Both the position numbers and the translations under genes were made by a program. A model generated the notes under the pieces. It was not told the origin of the DNA. It saw nothing but the letters and a program-made list of their open reading frames with translations, and made no database searches. Source: Engraulis encrasicolus (lineage: Eukaryota > Chordata > Actinopteri > Clupeiformes > Engraulidae). Taken from it: DNA of 64,000 nt. The stretch's first letter is position 1, and the number at the start of each line of letters is the position of its first letter. The stretch spans positions 43,311,006 through 43,375,005 of the forward strand of contig NC_085871.1 of NCBI RefSeq assembly GCF_034702125.1, given 5' to 3'. Shown one piece after another: positions 43,721 through 55,629 of this stretch.

Positions 43721-44668
43721 TGAGAGATTTTTGAAAGACCATTCAAAAGTATGACTGGGTGTCTATCAATGGAAAGCCTAATGCAAAATGGGTGGAGTGT
43801 CCCTTTAAAAGTGCCTCAATCACAGTCCTGTCCAAGACCCCTGAGGCCAACTGTATGGGGGCCAGTGGCAGCCCTCTACTGACCGCAGGCAGTCAGAAGA
43901 CAGAGACATTGGCAGTAGTACCATCCGAGGTATGTTTAATACTACCAAAATGCATCCTAAAATGTGTTTTAGTTTACATTGCATTTGTTTCATCAAAGTA
44001 GAAAAATGGCCACTGCAATTGTTGCACTTCACTGTGCAGAGATTACAGGTCACTATACATAGGCCGCCTACCTAGATGACAAGTATACTAACTGACAGAT
44101 ACATGATGGCAGTGTGTTACAGAGGAGGCAGCACTTCACTTACCTCAGGAGCCGTTTGAGGAGAACACCATCCACGAGGTCCTGGGGTATATCGGGGGAT
44201 GGCTGGTCCGTCATGCCGCGGAGGATCCAGTCATCTCCTCCTGCACACAGTGTGAGGCGGCTCTGGTGCACTTTACCGCTTCAGAACACAATTACTCCAG
44301 CCAAATTGGCAGTTCCAAATTCCTGAAAAACAAACGATACTCTGATTCGGCACAATTGGCGCAAGTGCGCGCAACCATCATCCATGTTGAATTCGGCTAT
44401 TTGGCAACTAGAGGATAAAATCACCCACTCTATTAAGACCCACTGGGCAGAAATTGGCCTCAAAGCAATTCTGGAACGGGAAGTGCACAGTTCGGGGATC
44501 CTCGACAACCTCGTCCACCCCGAACACGCGGACCTCGTTAGACGTATCATCTGCAGTAAATACATCATGTGCAGGGTTGGCGCAGAGCTCAGACAGCGCA
44601 ACAGAGCAATTCAGGAGGACGGCGCGAAGAGAAAGAGGAAATTGGCTTGCCTCCCTTCTGCGCCATGA

Positions 44669-45302
44669 ATAGCCTACCATCTCGCAGGTATGCTATGTAT
44701 GTTTTCTTTTCCAACACTACAGACAGAGAGTACATGTAGGCCTATATTCTAGGCTATTCTCACAGTGGGCTAGTCTGACCATGTCTATGACGATAACATT
44801 ACGGGAAGCTAGAGACAAACAGGCTACCGTATAATAGGACAGAATTAATGCACCATACAAACAACGTCGCAATGTGAACTGAAATTCCCTTTGGGAATTA
44901 AGTAGCCTAATTGTGTCTCGCAGGAGGAACACGGGGAAGCAGATGCTGACTTCTTTGCGACGCGTGAGCGACGAGCGTCCCTCTCATCTGCGCCTCCTCA
45001 CCTGGGGCCTCATTTATCATTTGTTCGTAGAATGCCTTCTAAATTGTGTCCTACGAGTGAAATATAGAATGGTCGCAAGTATAGAAAAATCGGGATTTAT
45101 CAAACGTGCGTTGGCTGTTCCTACGCACACCTCTGCATGGTAAATCCCACACCTTCCAAATCACTGTGAACGCGCGCATTCGGAGTAATTTGCATCCCGT
45201 AATGCCTCCAAGTAACCATATATGGCATTAGAATATATTCAAATGGCATGTTAATTCAAGCATCGAGATTTTTACACAATCATTCACTCTAGTTCTAGTT
45301 CT
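44669..45302. other. spacer with a GGGGCCTCATTTATC repeat
   Basis: 45005-45200 starts GGGGCCTCATTTATCA and contains GATTTATCAAACGTGCGT and GTAAATCCCACACCTTCC, a phrase set common in fish transposon ends. No coding content. Confidence 0.35.
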
Positions 45303-45790
45303 GTGAGTAGTGTGCCTGCAACTAGTTTAACATCTAATGCCAGTACTTCTACTGCGCTCAGTGCATTCACCAATGCCGTTACGTTTGAAGCAGAAGTGCT
45401 CTGGGTGTTGCTCACTGTTAGCTGCCATCAGTCGTATACATCCAACCAAGGCATCCACTCTCTATTCCAGGCCATGTTCCCAAAGGCATTTCATTGTGGG
45501 AGGGATAAATCACCATACACTGCCCGTTTTGGCATTGCCCCATAAAAAAGGAGCTGATGGCACGTCTGAACGAGGGGAAATTTGTCATTATGTTCGACGA
45601 AAGCATGACCAGGACAACCAAAAACATACAACTAGACCTTCACACCCAACACTGGGTCGTCGATGAAGAGACCGGGAATCTCTATGTCCAGTCCCGGTAT
45701 CTTGGATCCCAATTCATGGATCATTCGACAGCAGAGGACATGCTTGAGCATTTTAAGGTCAGCCATGAGAGACCTTCTACCGAGATTTAA
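45303..45790 (+). pseudogene. hAT transposase fragment
   Basis: Two frames, broken by one base near 45545: FTNAVTFEAEVLWVLLTVSC, YTARFGIAP, then KKELMARLNEGKFVIMFDES with the catalytic Asp, QLDLHTQHWVVDEETGNLYV and SRYLGSQFMDHSTAEDMLEH. This is the N-terminal catalytic part of a hAT transposase of a different subgroup from the one at 19573. The rest is missing. Confidence 0.75.
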
Positions 45791-45956
45791 ATTTCCTGGC
45801 TCATTGTAGTGAAAGTTTTGTTAATGTTAACACATTGGGTACCAACGACGTAATAAACAAGGTTTCCATCAATTGTGTGTTGGCCCCGTTAAGTTGTAAC
45901 CGTTAAGGATGAAGAACAGAAGATTACCGACTCCGACAGCCCCTAGGGGGCACTGG

Positions 45957-46139
45957 TGACCCACACTTCCCTCTTCATTATACCCCATAGATTTCTATAC
46001 CACGCTTAGGTATTAGGTACATGTACATTCTAAATCACCAGACAGAACATTCCATTGACTTTCAATAGGGTTTAATTTCTGGCAAATTAGACTTCGTATG
46101 GAAATCTATGGAGTATAATGAAGAGGGAAGTGTGGGTCA
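45957..46139. mobile_element. foldback MITE with 39-base arms
   Basis: 45957-45995 (TGACCCACACTTCCCTCTTC ATTATAC...) pairs with 46101-46139 in inverse with one mismatch. The sequence after the right arm (CACCAGATCAAAGAACAAAA) also follows the related arm at 4087-4150, so the full element extends beyond the arms. Confidence 0.7.
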
Positions 46140-46562
46140 CCAGATCAAAGAACAAAAAACAGCTGACAGCTAAGTATCAATGATATCGGGGCTTTCATAA
46201 CCCTCATGCAATGCCACTGCCATTGACCTCAATGTTAAACACAGTCAGGTCAGCAGTCTAACCCATGACTGCGGTTTTGAGTAATGAACAAGGCTGAGAC
46301 TTTTTAAAGCCTCAGGAAGCTTTTACCAGTGTTTAGAGTTTATTCGTTAATTCAGATGATTAGGTTAATAGCTTGTTTAAACAACCTTTTCATGAAATGC
46401 TAATTTTTTGAGATAGGAATTTTGGGTTTTCATGAGCTGTATGCCCAAATCATCAATATTAAAACAAAACAAGACATGAAATATTTCATTTGGTGTGCAA
46501 TGAATGTAAAACATATGAAAGTTTATTTTTTTGTCATTACATTATGGGGAAAACATGAACTT
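46140..46562. other. AT-rich flank of the Tc1 relic
   Basis: Probably the 3' non-coding part of the Tc1 element from about 46410 (AATTTTGGGTTTTCATGAGC onward). The terminal inverted repeat expected here was not found. Confidence 0.35.
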
Positions 46563-47611
46563 TTAACACAATATGCTAATTATTTGAGAAGGACCTGTAG
46601 TTGCACCACCTTTGGCTTTCATAACTGCTTGCAGTCTCTGGGGCATGGACTTGATGAGTGACAAGCAGTAATCTTCATCAATTTCTTGCCAACCCTCTTT
46701 GATGGCAGTTGCCAGCTCAGCTTTGCAGGTCGGAGCCTTCTTGTGGACCAGTTTTTTCAATTTCCACCACAGGTTCTCGATGGGATTCAGATCTAGACTA
46801 TTTGCAGGCCATGACATTGATTGAATGTGTCTTTCTGCAAGGAACGCCTTCACTGTCTTTGCCCTATGGCAGGATGCATTGTCATCTTGGAAAATTACTT
46901 CATCACGAAACATCTGTTCAATGGAAGGGATAATAAAACTGTCCAAAATCTCAAAGTAGACTTGTGCATTGATTGGAGAATTGACCACAGTCATCTCCCC
47001 GGTGCCTTTGCCTGACATGCAGCCCCAGATCATCAGTGATTGTGAAAATTTTGTTGTTTTTTTTCAGGCAGTCTTCTTCAAAGATCTCACTGGAACGGCA
47101 CGAAACAAAAGGTCCCAGCATCATCCCCTTGTCCGATGCAGATTCAGGACTCATCATTGAAAATTACTTTCATCCAGTCATCGGCAGTCCATGATTTCCT
47201 CTCCTTTGCCCATTGCAGTCTTGTTCTTTTGTGTTTTGATGTCAGTGATGGTTTTCTTTTGGCCTTCCTGTATGCAAATCCCATTTCCCTAAGGCGATAT
47301 CTGACAGTTCTGTAACATACACTGGCTCCAGCTTCCTCCCAGTTGCGCTTCATTTGGTTGGTAGTGGTTTTCCGGTTTTCAAGACATATGGCCTTCAGCC
47401 TTTTGCCTTGATACCTTTAAGTTTTCCTAGGTCTCCCAGAATGCTTGGCTTGAATGATCTTGCCATGCTGTTTGAACTTGGTCCAATTCTTCAACACAGC
47501 AGATTGAGAACAGCCAACGTCTTAAGCTTCCATGTGTGAAGACTTGCCTTCTTCAAGGAGTTTCACGATTCTCTCTTTTGTTTCCCTTGACATTTCTTTT
47601 GTTGGAGCCAT
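46563..47611 (-). pseudogene. Tc1-like transposase
   Basis: The ATG at 47611 gives MAPTKEMSRETKERIVKLLE (helix-turn-helix start) and QSAVLKNWTKFKQHG, HSGRPRK. Next are YRTVRYRLREMGFAYRKAKR, RLQWAKERKSWTADDWMKV, FNDES with the first Asp, MIWGCMSGKGTGEMTVVNSP, VIFQDDNASCHRAKTVKAFL with the second, and WPANSLDLNPIENLWWKLKK with the final acid of DD34E. The order and length fit a whole Tc1 gene of about 340 codons. Several frameshifts and stops break it, for example near 47530, 47360 and 47100. Confidence 0.85.
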
Positions 47612-48011
47612 GGTTCTTGCCACTCCACTTGGTCCAGCAGCCCTCCAAGGTGTGATAACTGCACTGTTTTAACTGCAGACTAACGAGCACATCTAATTTG
47701 AGGCAGGTGTCCATTCAAGGGGAGGAAATTGACTGGGTGTGTCCTCATTTTCTACCTCCAATTAGAGTGATTCCATATTTTTTTTCTCAGAATTAAATGA
47801 TTCCATATTTCTTTCCCCGTGTTCGCTCAAAAAAGTAACATTTTCTGACTTCCACAATGTTTTTGCTTCAATTCTTTGAGTGTTTTGAGTAAGTTATACT
47901 TTGGAATGACTTCACTGTTGTATCATGTTTTTGATCTGAACTGCAGAGTGAAATGTCTGACTGATTGCTCATCCAAGACTGGTGATTCCATACTTTTTGC
48001 CAGGGGTTGTA
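47612..48011. mobile_element. 5' flank and terminal repeat of the Tc1 relic
   Basis: In minus sense the element starts at 48011 with TACAACCCCTGGCAAAAAGT followed by ATGGAATCACC, the known type of Tc1 end. The other end is not seen, so the copy is truncated on its left. Confidence 0.65.
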
Positions 48012-48191
48012 AGAGTGCAAGCATCAAGACACTGACAAGATGTGGGTTTGCCACCACGAAAGGATGCATAATGGAAGAGGCAATGACGCCGGGATGGCTT
48101 TAGTTTATTTTTGGAGGGGTAACAGACACTTTCAGGAAAGAAGTAAATAGAAATAGTAGAAAAGAATCATACCCATTAGAATATAATAGAA

Positions 48192-48346
48192 TTATACAAA
48201 AGAACCAGGAGATCTCCTGGGGGTAGTGGCCACAATGGTCCCCCTGTCCACCCTCTGCCGGTTGAAGGCCTCAGTCATTGTCCTCACCTTTCTAAACGTC
48301 TTGAGGACCTCCTGATAGCGACTGATTACCTCCCGGGCCGTTCTAA
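48192..48346 (-). pseudogene. CCDC106-like domain exon, copy 4 (truncated)
   Basis: Acceptor gctttcattttcag at 48347-48360 on minus. The exon reads RTAREVISRYQEVLKTFRKV, then RTMTEAFNRQRVDRGTIVAT and ends abruptly in an unrelated sequence about 48225. It has the same start pattern as copies 1-3 (RYxxVL, then DR-TI). Neither a first exon nor a transposase is beside it. Confidence 0.5.
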
Positions 48347-48379
48347 CTGAAAATGAAAGCAAAGCAGAGCAGAGAGCAT

Positions 48380-48960
48380 TGGGCAAGTCATTATCAGCAA
48401 GTGTCATTTCCTGAGAGGTAGAGTATGCACGGTAAAACAGCTTACTTCCAGAATGTATGCAGCCCATTCACAAATTATATCTTTCAGTATTTTACAGCAC
48501 CATCAATTTCTAAGTATTTATTATTCACTGGGATGTGACACTTTTCATTCATGAAATACACAAGGCTCTTCTTCTCAAAGCTATTGTGCTTGCCTTGGTA
48601 GTCCCTCAGCCTGGGAAGTCACACACACGCAAGACAAGGATCTAAGCTTCACAAGCATCTCAAACGATAATGAATGGAACATGCTTGGAAGTGAACGTCA
48701 CAGCAGTTCCGTGTTGGCCACTTAACACTTTTTAAACTGTAAACACAACCATTTAGCAGCATTTCTGTAGTGGGGGTGTTTGAAAAGCAGAACAAAACTG
48801 CTAGGATGTAACGGAGCACGAATTGTCCGTAGTCTAAAGCTGTGAAACGCAACACAAATGCAATGGCCACAAACAATTACCAAGTTGTGTTGAGTTATTT
48901 GAATCTATTCACATCTCAGAAACAACATCTCCACCACAACTACCGCACATTCGTATTTTA
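48380..48960. other. non-coding spacer
   Basis: Nothing I can name. It would be the intron side of CCDC106 copy 4. Confidence 0.25.
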
Positions 48961-51140
48961 CAGTTAGGGCCATAACTATTTGGACAGTCACAAAAGTTTT
49001 GTTATTTTAACTGTTTAACAAAAACAGAAATACAGAACATGTTCAGAAATACAATGACAAAAATAACATGGGCTTAAAGTGCACACTCCCAGCTGCAATT
49101 TGAGAGTCCCCACATCCATATCGAATAAATGGTGTAGTAATCATAGCTCTGTAATGCATAGTCTCCTCTTTTTCAAGGGACCAAAAGTAATTGGACAATG
49201 GACTCTAAGACCGGCAATTAACTCAGGAGGTGTGTCCCTCGTTAACCTGCAATCAATTAAGTAGTTAAAAGGTCTGGGGTCAGCTAGCACAGAGCACTGG
49301 CCCTGAAGCTTGTCAGCTAAGCCCGATGCTCATCAGGAGCGCCACAACACCTGTTTTTAACATACACATAGTGTCTCAGGCACGGGTTGACAAGGTCATC
49401 TGTGGGCTAAAAACCTCTAGAGCTAAAGATGCCTATGGCATGGGCACATTATTTATTAAAACCTACAAGCAACCTCTCCTTTCACCACTCACAACCATTG
49501 TTAATGACTCTATAAATCAGCAGGTTTTCCCCGTAGTTGGAAGAGTGCTGTAGTTACTCCTATCCTGGTGACCCAACATTAACAAGTAAATAGACCTATT
49601 GGTATTCTTCCTGCCATACCCAAAATTACTGAAAACCTAGCGGCATAACAACTCATTCAACACCTAAATAATAATCCTATGCTGAACAGCATGCAGTTTG
49701 GTTTTAGAAAACATCACTCGACCGAGACAGCTGTCTGTTTCATTTTGGAAAACGTAAAATCTAAACTTGATGCTGGAGGTGTTGTTGGAGCTGTTTTCCT
49801 TGAGTTTAGAAAAGCATTTGACATGGATGGAGTCATACCTAACATCACGGACACAATGTGTTAGAGTGCAACATACTACATCAAACACCTGTTTAAACAC
49901 TCTTGGAGTTCCACAAGGGTCCATACTAGGCCCACTGTTGTTCAGCCTGTATAGTAATGACATGTCAGGTTGTTGTGCTGCATCAGTAACCTGCCAGTTA
50001 TATGCAGATGACGCAGTGTTATATACCCATGCAAAAAATAAACGTCTAGCTGCACAACAGTTAACACCAGTCATGAACTTTGTGTGTACATGGCTACAGA
50101 ATTCACACCTTCATCTTAATGTGTCCAAGACTGTTTGCATGTACTTCACAAAAAGAGGTACCACTGAGCTTGATCCCAGCGTCATGGTGCAGGGGGAGAA
50201 GCTAGATGTTGTTCAAGAATTTAAATACCTTGGTGTAGTTATAGGCTCACAACTTGGTTTTAAGCAACATGTTAAAAAAACTATAGGCAAAATGAAATAT
50301 AATTTATCTAATTTAAGGCACATTAGGAACAATTTAACCCTTGAGTCAGCAACATTGTATTTTAACGCAATGATCATGTCACACATGTCTTACTGCTTAA
50401 CTAGTTTAGAATTTTAGTTTAAATGCTGGCAATATATGCTGTCCCTTTCTTAAATAAATACACTGGTAAACTTGATTACAGGAGTGTGGCTTTGCATTTG
50501 GAAGCTTTTGCTGTGACCAGACAACATGCAGTCAAAGGAGCTCTCAATTGAGGTGAAGCAATGCATCCTGAGGCTGAAGACAAAGAAAAAAAATCAATCA
50601 GAGGGATTGCAGACCTGCTTGGAGTAGCCAAATCAACAGTCTGGAATTTACTGGTGAGCTTGGGAACTCAAAAAGGCCTGTGGTGGTGGATGATCGCCAC
50701 ATACATTCTTTGGTGAAGAAGAAGAGCCCGTTCACAACATTAACTGAAGTCCAGAACACTTGCATGGAAGTAGGTGTATGTGTCTCCAAGTAGTAAAGCG
50801 AACAGTAAACAGCGAAGACTCCATGAAAGTAAATACAAAGGGTTCACGTCTAGATGCAAACCATTAATCAATTCCAGAAACAGACAGGCCAGAGTTGAAT
50901 TTACCACCAAAAGAAACCCTCAAGAAGCCAACCCAGTAGCCGGATGAATTCTGAAGTGTACCGGGATGTACTTTCAGCCCAGATTCAGCCAATTGCAGCA
51001 AAGTTGATCGGACAGCGCTTCACAATACAGATGGGACAATGACCCCAAGCATACAGCCAAAGCTAACCAGTTCATGAAGGCAAAAAAGTGAAATGTTCTG
51101 CAATGGCCAAGTCAATCACCAGATCTGAACCCAATGAGCA
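48961..51140 (+). pseudogene. second Tc1-like element, split by a LINE
   Basis: Left end CAGTTAGGGCCATAACTATT / TGGACAGTC, a known Tc1 end type. Tc1 non-coding sequence runs to about 49274 (GTTAAAAGGTCTGGGG). After the LINE it resumes near 50480 (AGGAGTGTGGCTTTGCATTTG) and goes into coding relics: MQSKELSIEVKQCILRLK at 50527, GIADLLGVAKSTVWNLL, and near 51040 MTPSIQPKLTSS-type wording, ending at TCACCAGATCTGAACCC (51117-51133), the SPDLNP block. The right end is lost. Confidence 0.75.
49275..50464 (+). pseudogene. LINE reverse transcriptase relic inside the Tc1 element
   Basis: The frame 49767-50417 and neighbours read VPQGSILGPLLFSLYSNDMS, CQLYADDAVLYTHAKNKRLA (catalytic YADD), LQNSHLHLNVSKTVCMYFTK, VVQEFKYLGVVIGSQLGFKQ and ESATLYFNAMIMSHMSYC. 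Upstream pieces (GLKTSRAKDAYGMGTLFIKT, FRKHHSTETAVCFILENVKS) are in other frames. This is a different LINE group from the one at 8206, probably CR1/L2 or I-like. Exact junctions with Tc1 are not fixed. Confidence 0.7.
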
Positions 51141-51830
51141 TGCATAGCAGTTACTCTACTGTACTCTAAATTCCATCACCATCTACAGTCAATATTGTAA
51201 CTGCTAATGCCACCATTGTAGAGCTTACATGATTATGTTTACTGCAATAGTTGAGTACATTCATTGACCTGTGGTTATGCTACCAACCTGAGGCATGCTG
51301 CTAAAAAAAGTCATTGCAATACCCACTTTATGATCAGTCTGTGTGTGTTTTGCACACTGTCATTTGGTGGTGGGTAGGAAACGTCAACACATGGGTGATC
51401 ACAAGTAACGCTGCACAGCTGATTAGGTGGGTGGAGACACTCACCTGGTTTGGTGTACTGGCTTGCCTTTGGCTGTAATATTCCTAGTAATACGTAGATA
51501 AACGTGAGCGTGCACGCAGAGACAGAATCCAATTGCATGCTGGAAGAGCGACGATGGATGTATTTGTGTGTATTTATATGGATTGCTCATTTATATTGCA
51601 GTGATTTTGTATTTGTTATAATATATATATATATATGAACATGGCATCTAATGTATAGCACAACTTTGGTGTTTATAATCTGCTGCCGTGTTACAAGTGT
51701 GAAATCAAGAAAAATAAACAAACAACATTTGGACACTGAGTTGTATCCAAGTCTCGCTCTTCTAGCGCCCTCTTCGGTGGGGACAAAACAACAAAAAAAT
51801 GAACAGTGTGTATGCCTGTCTTATTCTAGA
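51141..51830. other. non-coding spacer with short (TA)n
   Basis: A (TA) tract at 51620-51635. No domain or inverted repeat that I recognise. Confidence 0.25.
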
Positions 51831-52015
51831 GAACACTGCTGAAGAGATGCCCCTTAACCGCATCTTAACCAGGGAGCACACCCTTTTCTTGATCGATTTA
51901 ATGAGGGACCACCTGCAAAAAGATGAGGTGGAGCTCAACAAAAGAGTGCGGATGGCGAGGGGGAGGAAAATGTAGTTCTGGAAGGAGATGGCGGAAAAGC
52001 TAATGCTTGTAGGTT
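51830..52015 (+). pseudogene. Myb/SANT-like exon relic
   Basis: After an acceptor (tgtcttattctag) the frame reads NTAEEMPLNRILTREHTLFL, then IDLMRDHLQKDEVELNKRVR, MARGRKM, a TAG stop at about 51974, and FWKEMAEKLM in the same frame. The pattern of an LFLIDL helix, then WKEMAEKL, is that of Myb/SANT-like DNA-binding domains found in Harbinger partner genes and in host copies. One nonsense change breaks it. Tentative. Confidence 0.45.
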
Positions 52016-53992
52016 TATGTAAATATATTTCGTAAATATGTTGGGATATTCGACAATGATGTATTGTGGTATAAATGTATTTGTAAATATTGTGTATACT
52101 TTCGGAAGCACTTTGTATCTGGTGCACCATCCAATCAGAACTTGACTGATGTATCATGTGATTCATTTTACCTTTAAGTATGACGTGTATATATCTAGCT
52201 CTAAAGCACTCAATTGAATTTTTTTTTGTGGTGGGTACAGCGAAGGGTGTTGTGAGCAGGCGGCCAGAAACCATTAAGCCAACAAGGCAACCTGCTCCCA
52301 AATTGTCTCACTCAATGAGGAAGGCCAGTGTTCTTCCTCAGACCAGCCCTCTCCTCCCTTCCCCAGTTCTGAGGGAACACCAACCTCACACCTAGCCAGG
52401 GCTAACATTCTCGAAACCTTCGTTGCTAACTAATGTAGCAACTAACGACCCAGCTGCGACAAAACTGTTTCTGGAACACTTCGTTCGGACTTACAAAGTA
52501 CCAATGTTTACAAGTAATGTAGTTAGTCGTTCGTCCGATGTTGGTGCGAACGACGCAGGTGTTCCTGCAAAACGAAGTAGGGGCTGTTCGTTAGTACTAC
52601 TGTCGGAATTGGAACGACTAGCATGGTTAGCTAGTTCACCTTTGTTTTGGGAAGCACGTCACTCTTGCTCGTGGTTTGGGGCGGGTTCAGGCAGAGTTCA
52701 AGCAACATCGATCGATTACTGCCACCAAGTGCACAAGCCTCCGACCCATACTACACCAAATGTCTAGTCATGTTACGAACAGGGCTGAACTCCCCCCCCC
52801 CCCCCAACACAATATTCAAATAGGGGATAAAAATTATATATTCCACTATCGTGCTTCACAAGCTCCGATCAATCAAAGCTGCCCCCAAAAAAGAACCGTT
52901 TGATTACCATTGGGATTTGAACCCACACCAAAAGCAGCATCTCGCATGAATGTAGATTATTTAATTGCTCACATATCTCCACACATAACAAAGCCAATAG
53001 CACATTTTGATTAAACTCCAACAAGCATAGGCTACATGGAAATACATGTAGCCTATAAGTTGCCATTGCGAAATGCGCTGTTCACTATTATTTTTAAAAG
53101 GCACCAGTGTGCGGTTATCCTTCTTGTAGGCCTATTCCTTGCATTGTAGGCTATGCCTTAGTCCACAAGAACTCCAAACTACATCGTAGGCTACAACAAG
53201 TTCAAAAAAATGGACATTATGCAACTGCCCTAGTATGTTGAAATAGTGCGTAATGGAAAGGCACTCGGAAAGGCGAGCGTGATGACAAGAATAGGACACT
53301 TCTTCGCGTTACTAGATCTTATAGTATTCATATTCTTCTTTTCATTTCAATTCTACTATTGTAATACAAGTCTGTCACAAGTAGCCGGCCAATAGGCTAC
53401 TGTTAAAGCAAATGTTGTTTCAGCAGTGAGCACACTCCAAATAGCGCCATGGCCCATGGCGCACGAAGTGCAGTGCAGTCAGGGGGATCAGAAAACAACA
53501 CAGCGCATCGTGTCATTCTTTCTCTATCTGTGTGAATTGGGCCATCGTTTTGTGTTTTTCTAAAATACAGGTGAAAAGCAATTTGACTTGGCCTTAATGT
53601 GACTGCGTGCGTGGCTACGAGGCAAAGACTCTCGGATGCCAGAGCTCCACAAGCGCGCCCAACAGAACGCGTGGATCGGCCACTTTACGCACACACACAG
53701 AGGTTGGATAAACAGTTGCGCAGAGGAATAGGCACCTGCGTTTAATGTAGGCCTATCTTACTGTTACCTGATTCCTACCATCTGATATGCTTTCGCATAT
53801 ACATCTGGGACCTGCCCCCAACCGACGCTCTTCCAAATGAACCATTTTTTTCAAAACTCTTGCATGTGATTGGATTAAGAATCTGTCCGTCATTTTGACT
53901 GACACGCCATTTCAGCCACTCCCGTTGACTCAATCCGTGACGTAGTTCACAGCGACACCACGCAGGAGGCAAGACTTTTCATCACAACAAAC
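52016..53992. other. non-coding; tRNA-like fragment near 52920
   Basis: In minus sense 52903-52945 holds GGGTTCAAATCCCAATGGTAA, a good polymerase III B box, without a clear A box; it may be a tRNA pseudogene or SINE remnant. 52420-52640 has repeated GTTAGTCGTTCG/AACGAC words. C-run at 52790-52805. No protein gene supported. Confidence 0.35.
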
Positions 53993-54074
53993 ATGGCCGC
54001 AACTGGAAGTAAACGGAGTAAACTTTCTATAAACGAACATTGCCCTATGTGCAGGGGATATCTAAGGACAAATG
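53993..54074 (+). CDS. unknown three-exon gene, exon 1
   Basis: The ATG at 53993 (context AAACATGG) gives MAATGSKRSKLSINEHCPMC, RGYLRTN. It has a CPMC knuckle and a basic start, and ends AATG|gtaata in phase 1. It joins in frame to 54608. No family recognised. Confidence 0.45.
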
Positions 54075-54607
54075 GTAATATCTGCAACCGCCCATGGATA
54101 TTTGAAGAACTTCCCTACGGGAAAGGGTAAACCAGCGCCCAGCTGAACTTGATCGAAACTTGTGAAACTTCTCCGAAAAATCCTGTCGCATGCCTGAAAT
54201 GCCTGCTGTAATTTAACCCAGCGTTCTCAAGGTACGTACGGTAAGTCAACATCTTGAATCTTGATGCAATGGTTGCTCTGAAGTCGTGCGCAAGCACAAT
54301 ATGACAATTGTTCATCCATACATATGTCAATATTGTTATTGGATATGATTGGCGTCAGGGCATCTTCCTCTTAGCCTCTATATGCTAATCTAAATGGTTT
54401 ACTGTTTACATTGCTATCTGTAGGCACACGCAATATGATTGTTTCACTTTTATTTGATTTATTGATTCTTTTATTTCTTTGATTTCTTTATAACCTCGCT
54501 GGGATTGTAACCTACGCACATGTCCAACGACAGAGATGTGTAAAAGTGTCTGCTTGCACTGTATTACAAACTATCACCATCATTAACAACAAGTCCCCTT
54601 CTCACAG

Positions 54608-55563
54608 ATGCAGAAATGCAAAGCAGGGCCAAACATGCTGCATTCAATGGGTACGAAGACGGTGTGAGGAACAACATAACACAGTCCCTCCAGTTTTTCG
54701 CGATTCAGCGATCGCGTGGATTCATGCAAATTCAATGATATTCCGCATAATTTCACGATGCCGCGTAATTCCTGTAAAGCCGCATTTTTCCCGCAAAATT
54801 TCAACATTCTGTGGAGTTTATTGATTTATATTTTCGTCAAAAAAATAAAAATGTGACTACAATACCACCGGAGACGAAAACCAATACGAAGCATTTTTGT
54901 TAATATGTCACTGAAACATTGAAAAAGAATTGCCTGCTATTTCGGAAGTCGCGAGCCTCATCTCAGCTGTTCCGCGTCTCTCCTCCCCTCCCTCACACAT
55001 ACACGCAGGCGTCGGTGCTGCACACTCATGACCTTTTTTAACAGCAGTAGCCTACTTTTCAGTGCAATCCTGGGTGGAAAAAGTATTGTTGCCCATTTAT
55101 CCATGACGAAGAAGTGTATGCAGTCATGAAATAGTGGCGGTACTGTCGCACAGTAGCAAACATCTTACGTTAGGCTATGCGGAACTTCTCCACTCTCCCC
55201 TGTCGCTTTCATGAGCATGCTACCCGACGGTCGTTGTCTGATCTTTTTTCAATGTTCGTTAATGTTTGTAATTTAAGGGTCTATGTCTATGCGTAGGCAC
55301 AAGCCTTCTGACAACAATCACTGTAGTGCCGATCGCAAAGGTTTCGGAAGTGTGATTTTGTCCCAGAACAACCTCATGACCACAACTTGTTTCAGTCAAG
55401 GACACCGAGATAGGAAGTGAACGGCCCTTCCACGCTTTCACTGTGTTATTGCAATAAAGACTTGCGAATCCATGCAACCATGCACACAACCATGTCAACG
55501 AGAGCGTGTATGCCATCACAACTTTGCATCAAGCAAATAATATGCAACAGCTTGCAATACGAG

Positions 55564-55629
<66 letters not shown>

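Larger units (their letters stand above)
39790..44668 (+). pseudogene. P-element/THAP9-like transposase, multi-exon
   Basis: At least eight exons between consensus splice sites. 39790-39904: VIRLNTDVAHLIKSVRNNLK. 39998-40168: FYRLDKQNAARMAP, a stop, ITERHVTLPPFMNMRVRLAT, QVFSHTVAAG. 40260-40362: MVELHKLPDAAKDTAQFFED, LFDTLNSR. 40461-40568: SISNANPWRRPLNRRSFRQL. 41739-41877: HGLLLTIRSVLRISGRLG, LNQDCLE. 42531-42614: NLFSVIRGKGGHRYHPTSRE. 43826-43929: weak. 44125-44668: EVLGYIGGWLVRHAAEDPVI with CxxC, then in a second frame THWAEIGLKAILEREVHSSG. Phases agree at 40362/40461, 40568/41739, 41877/42531 and 43929/44125. These blocks follow the order of P-element transposases, which use GTP as cofactor. 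The THAP domain and first catalytic region are not seen, and at least one stop and one frameshift break it. Confidence 0.8.
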
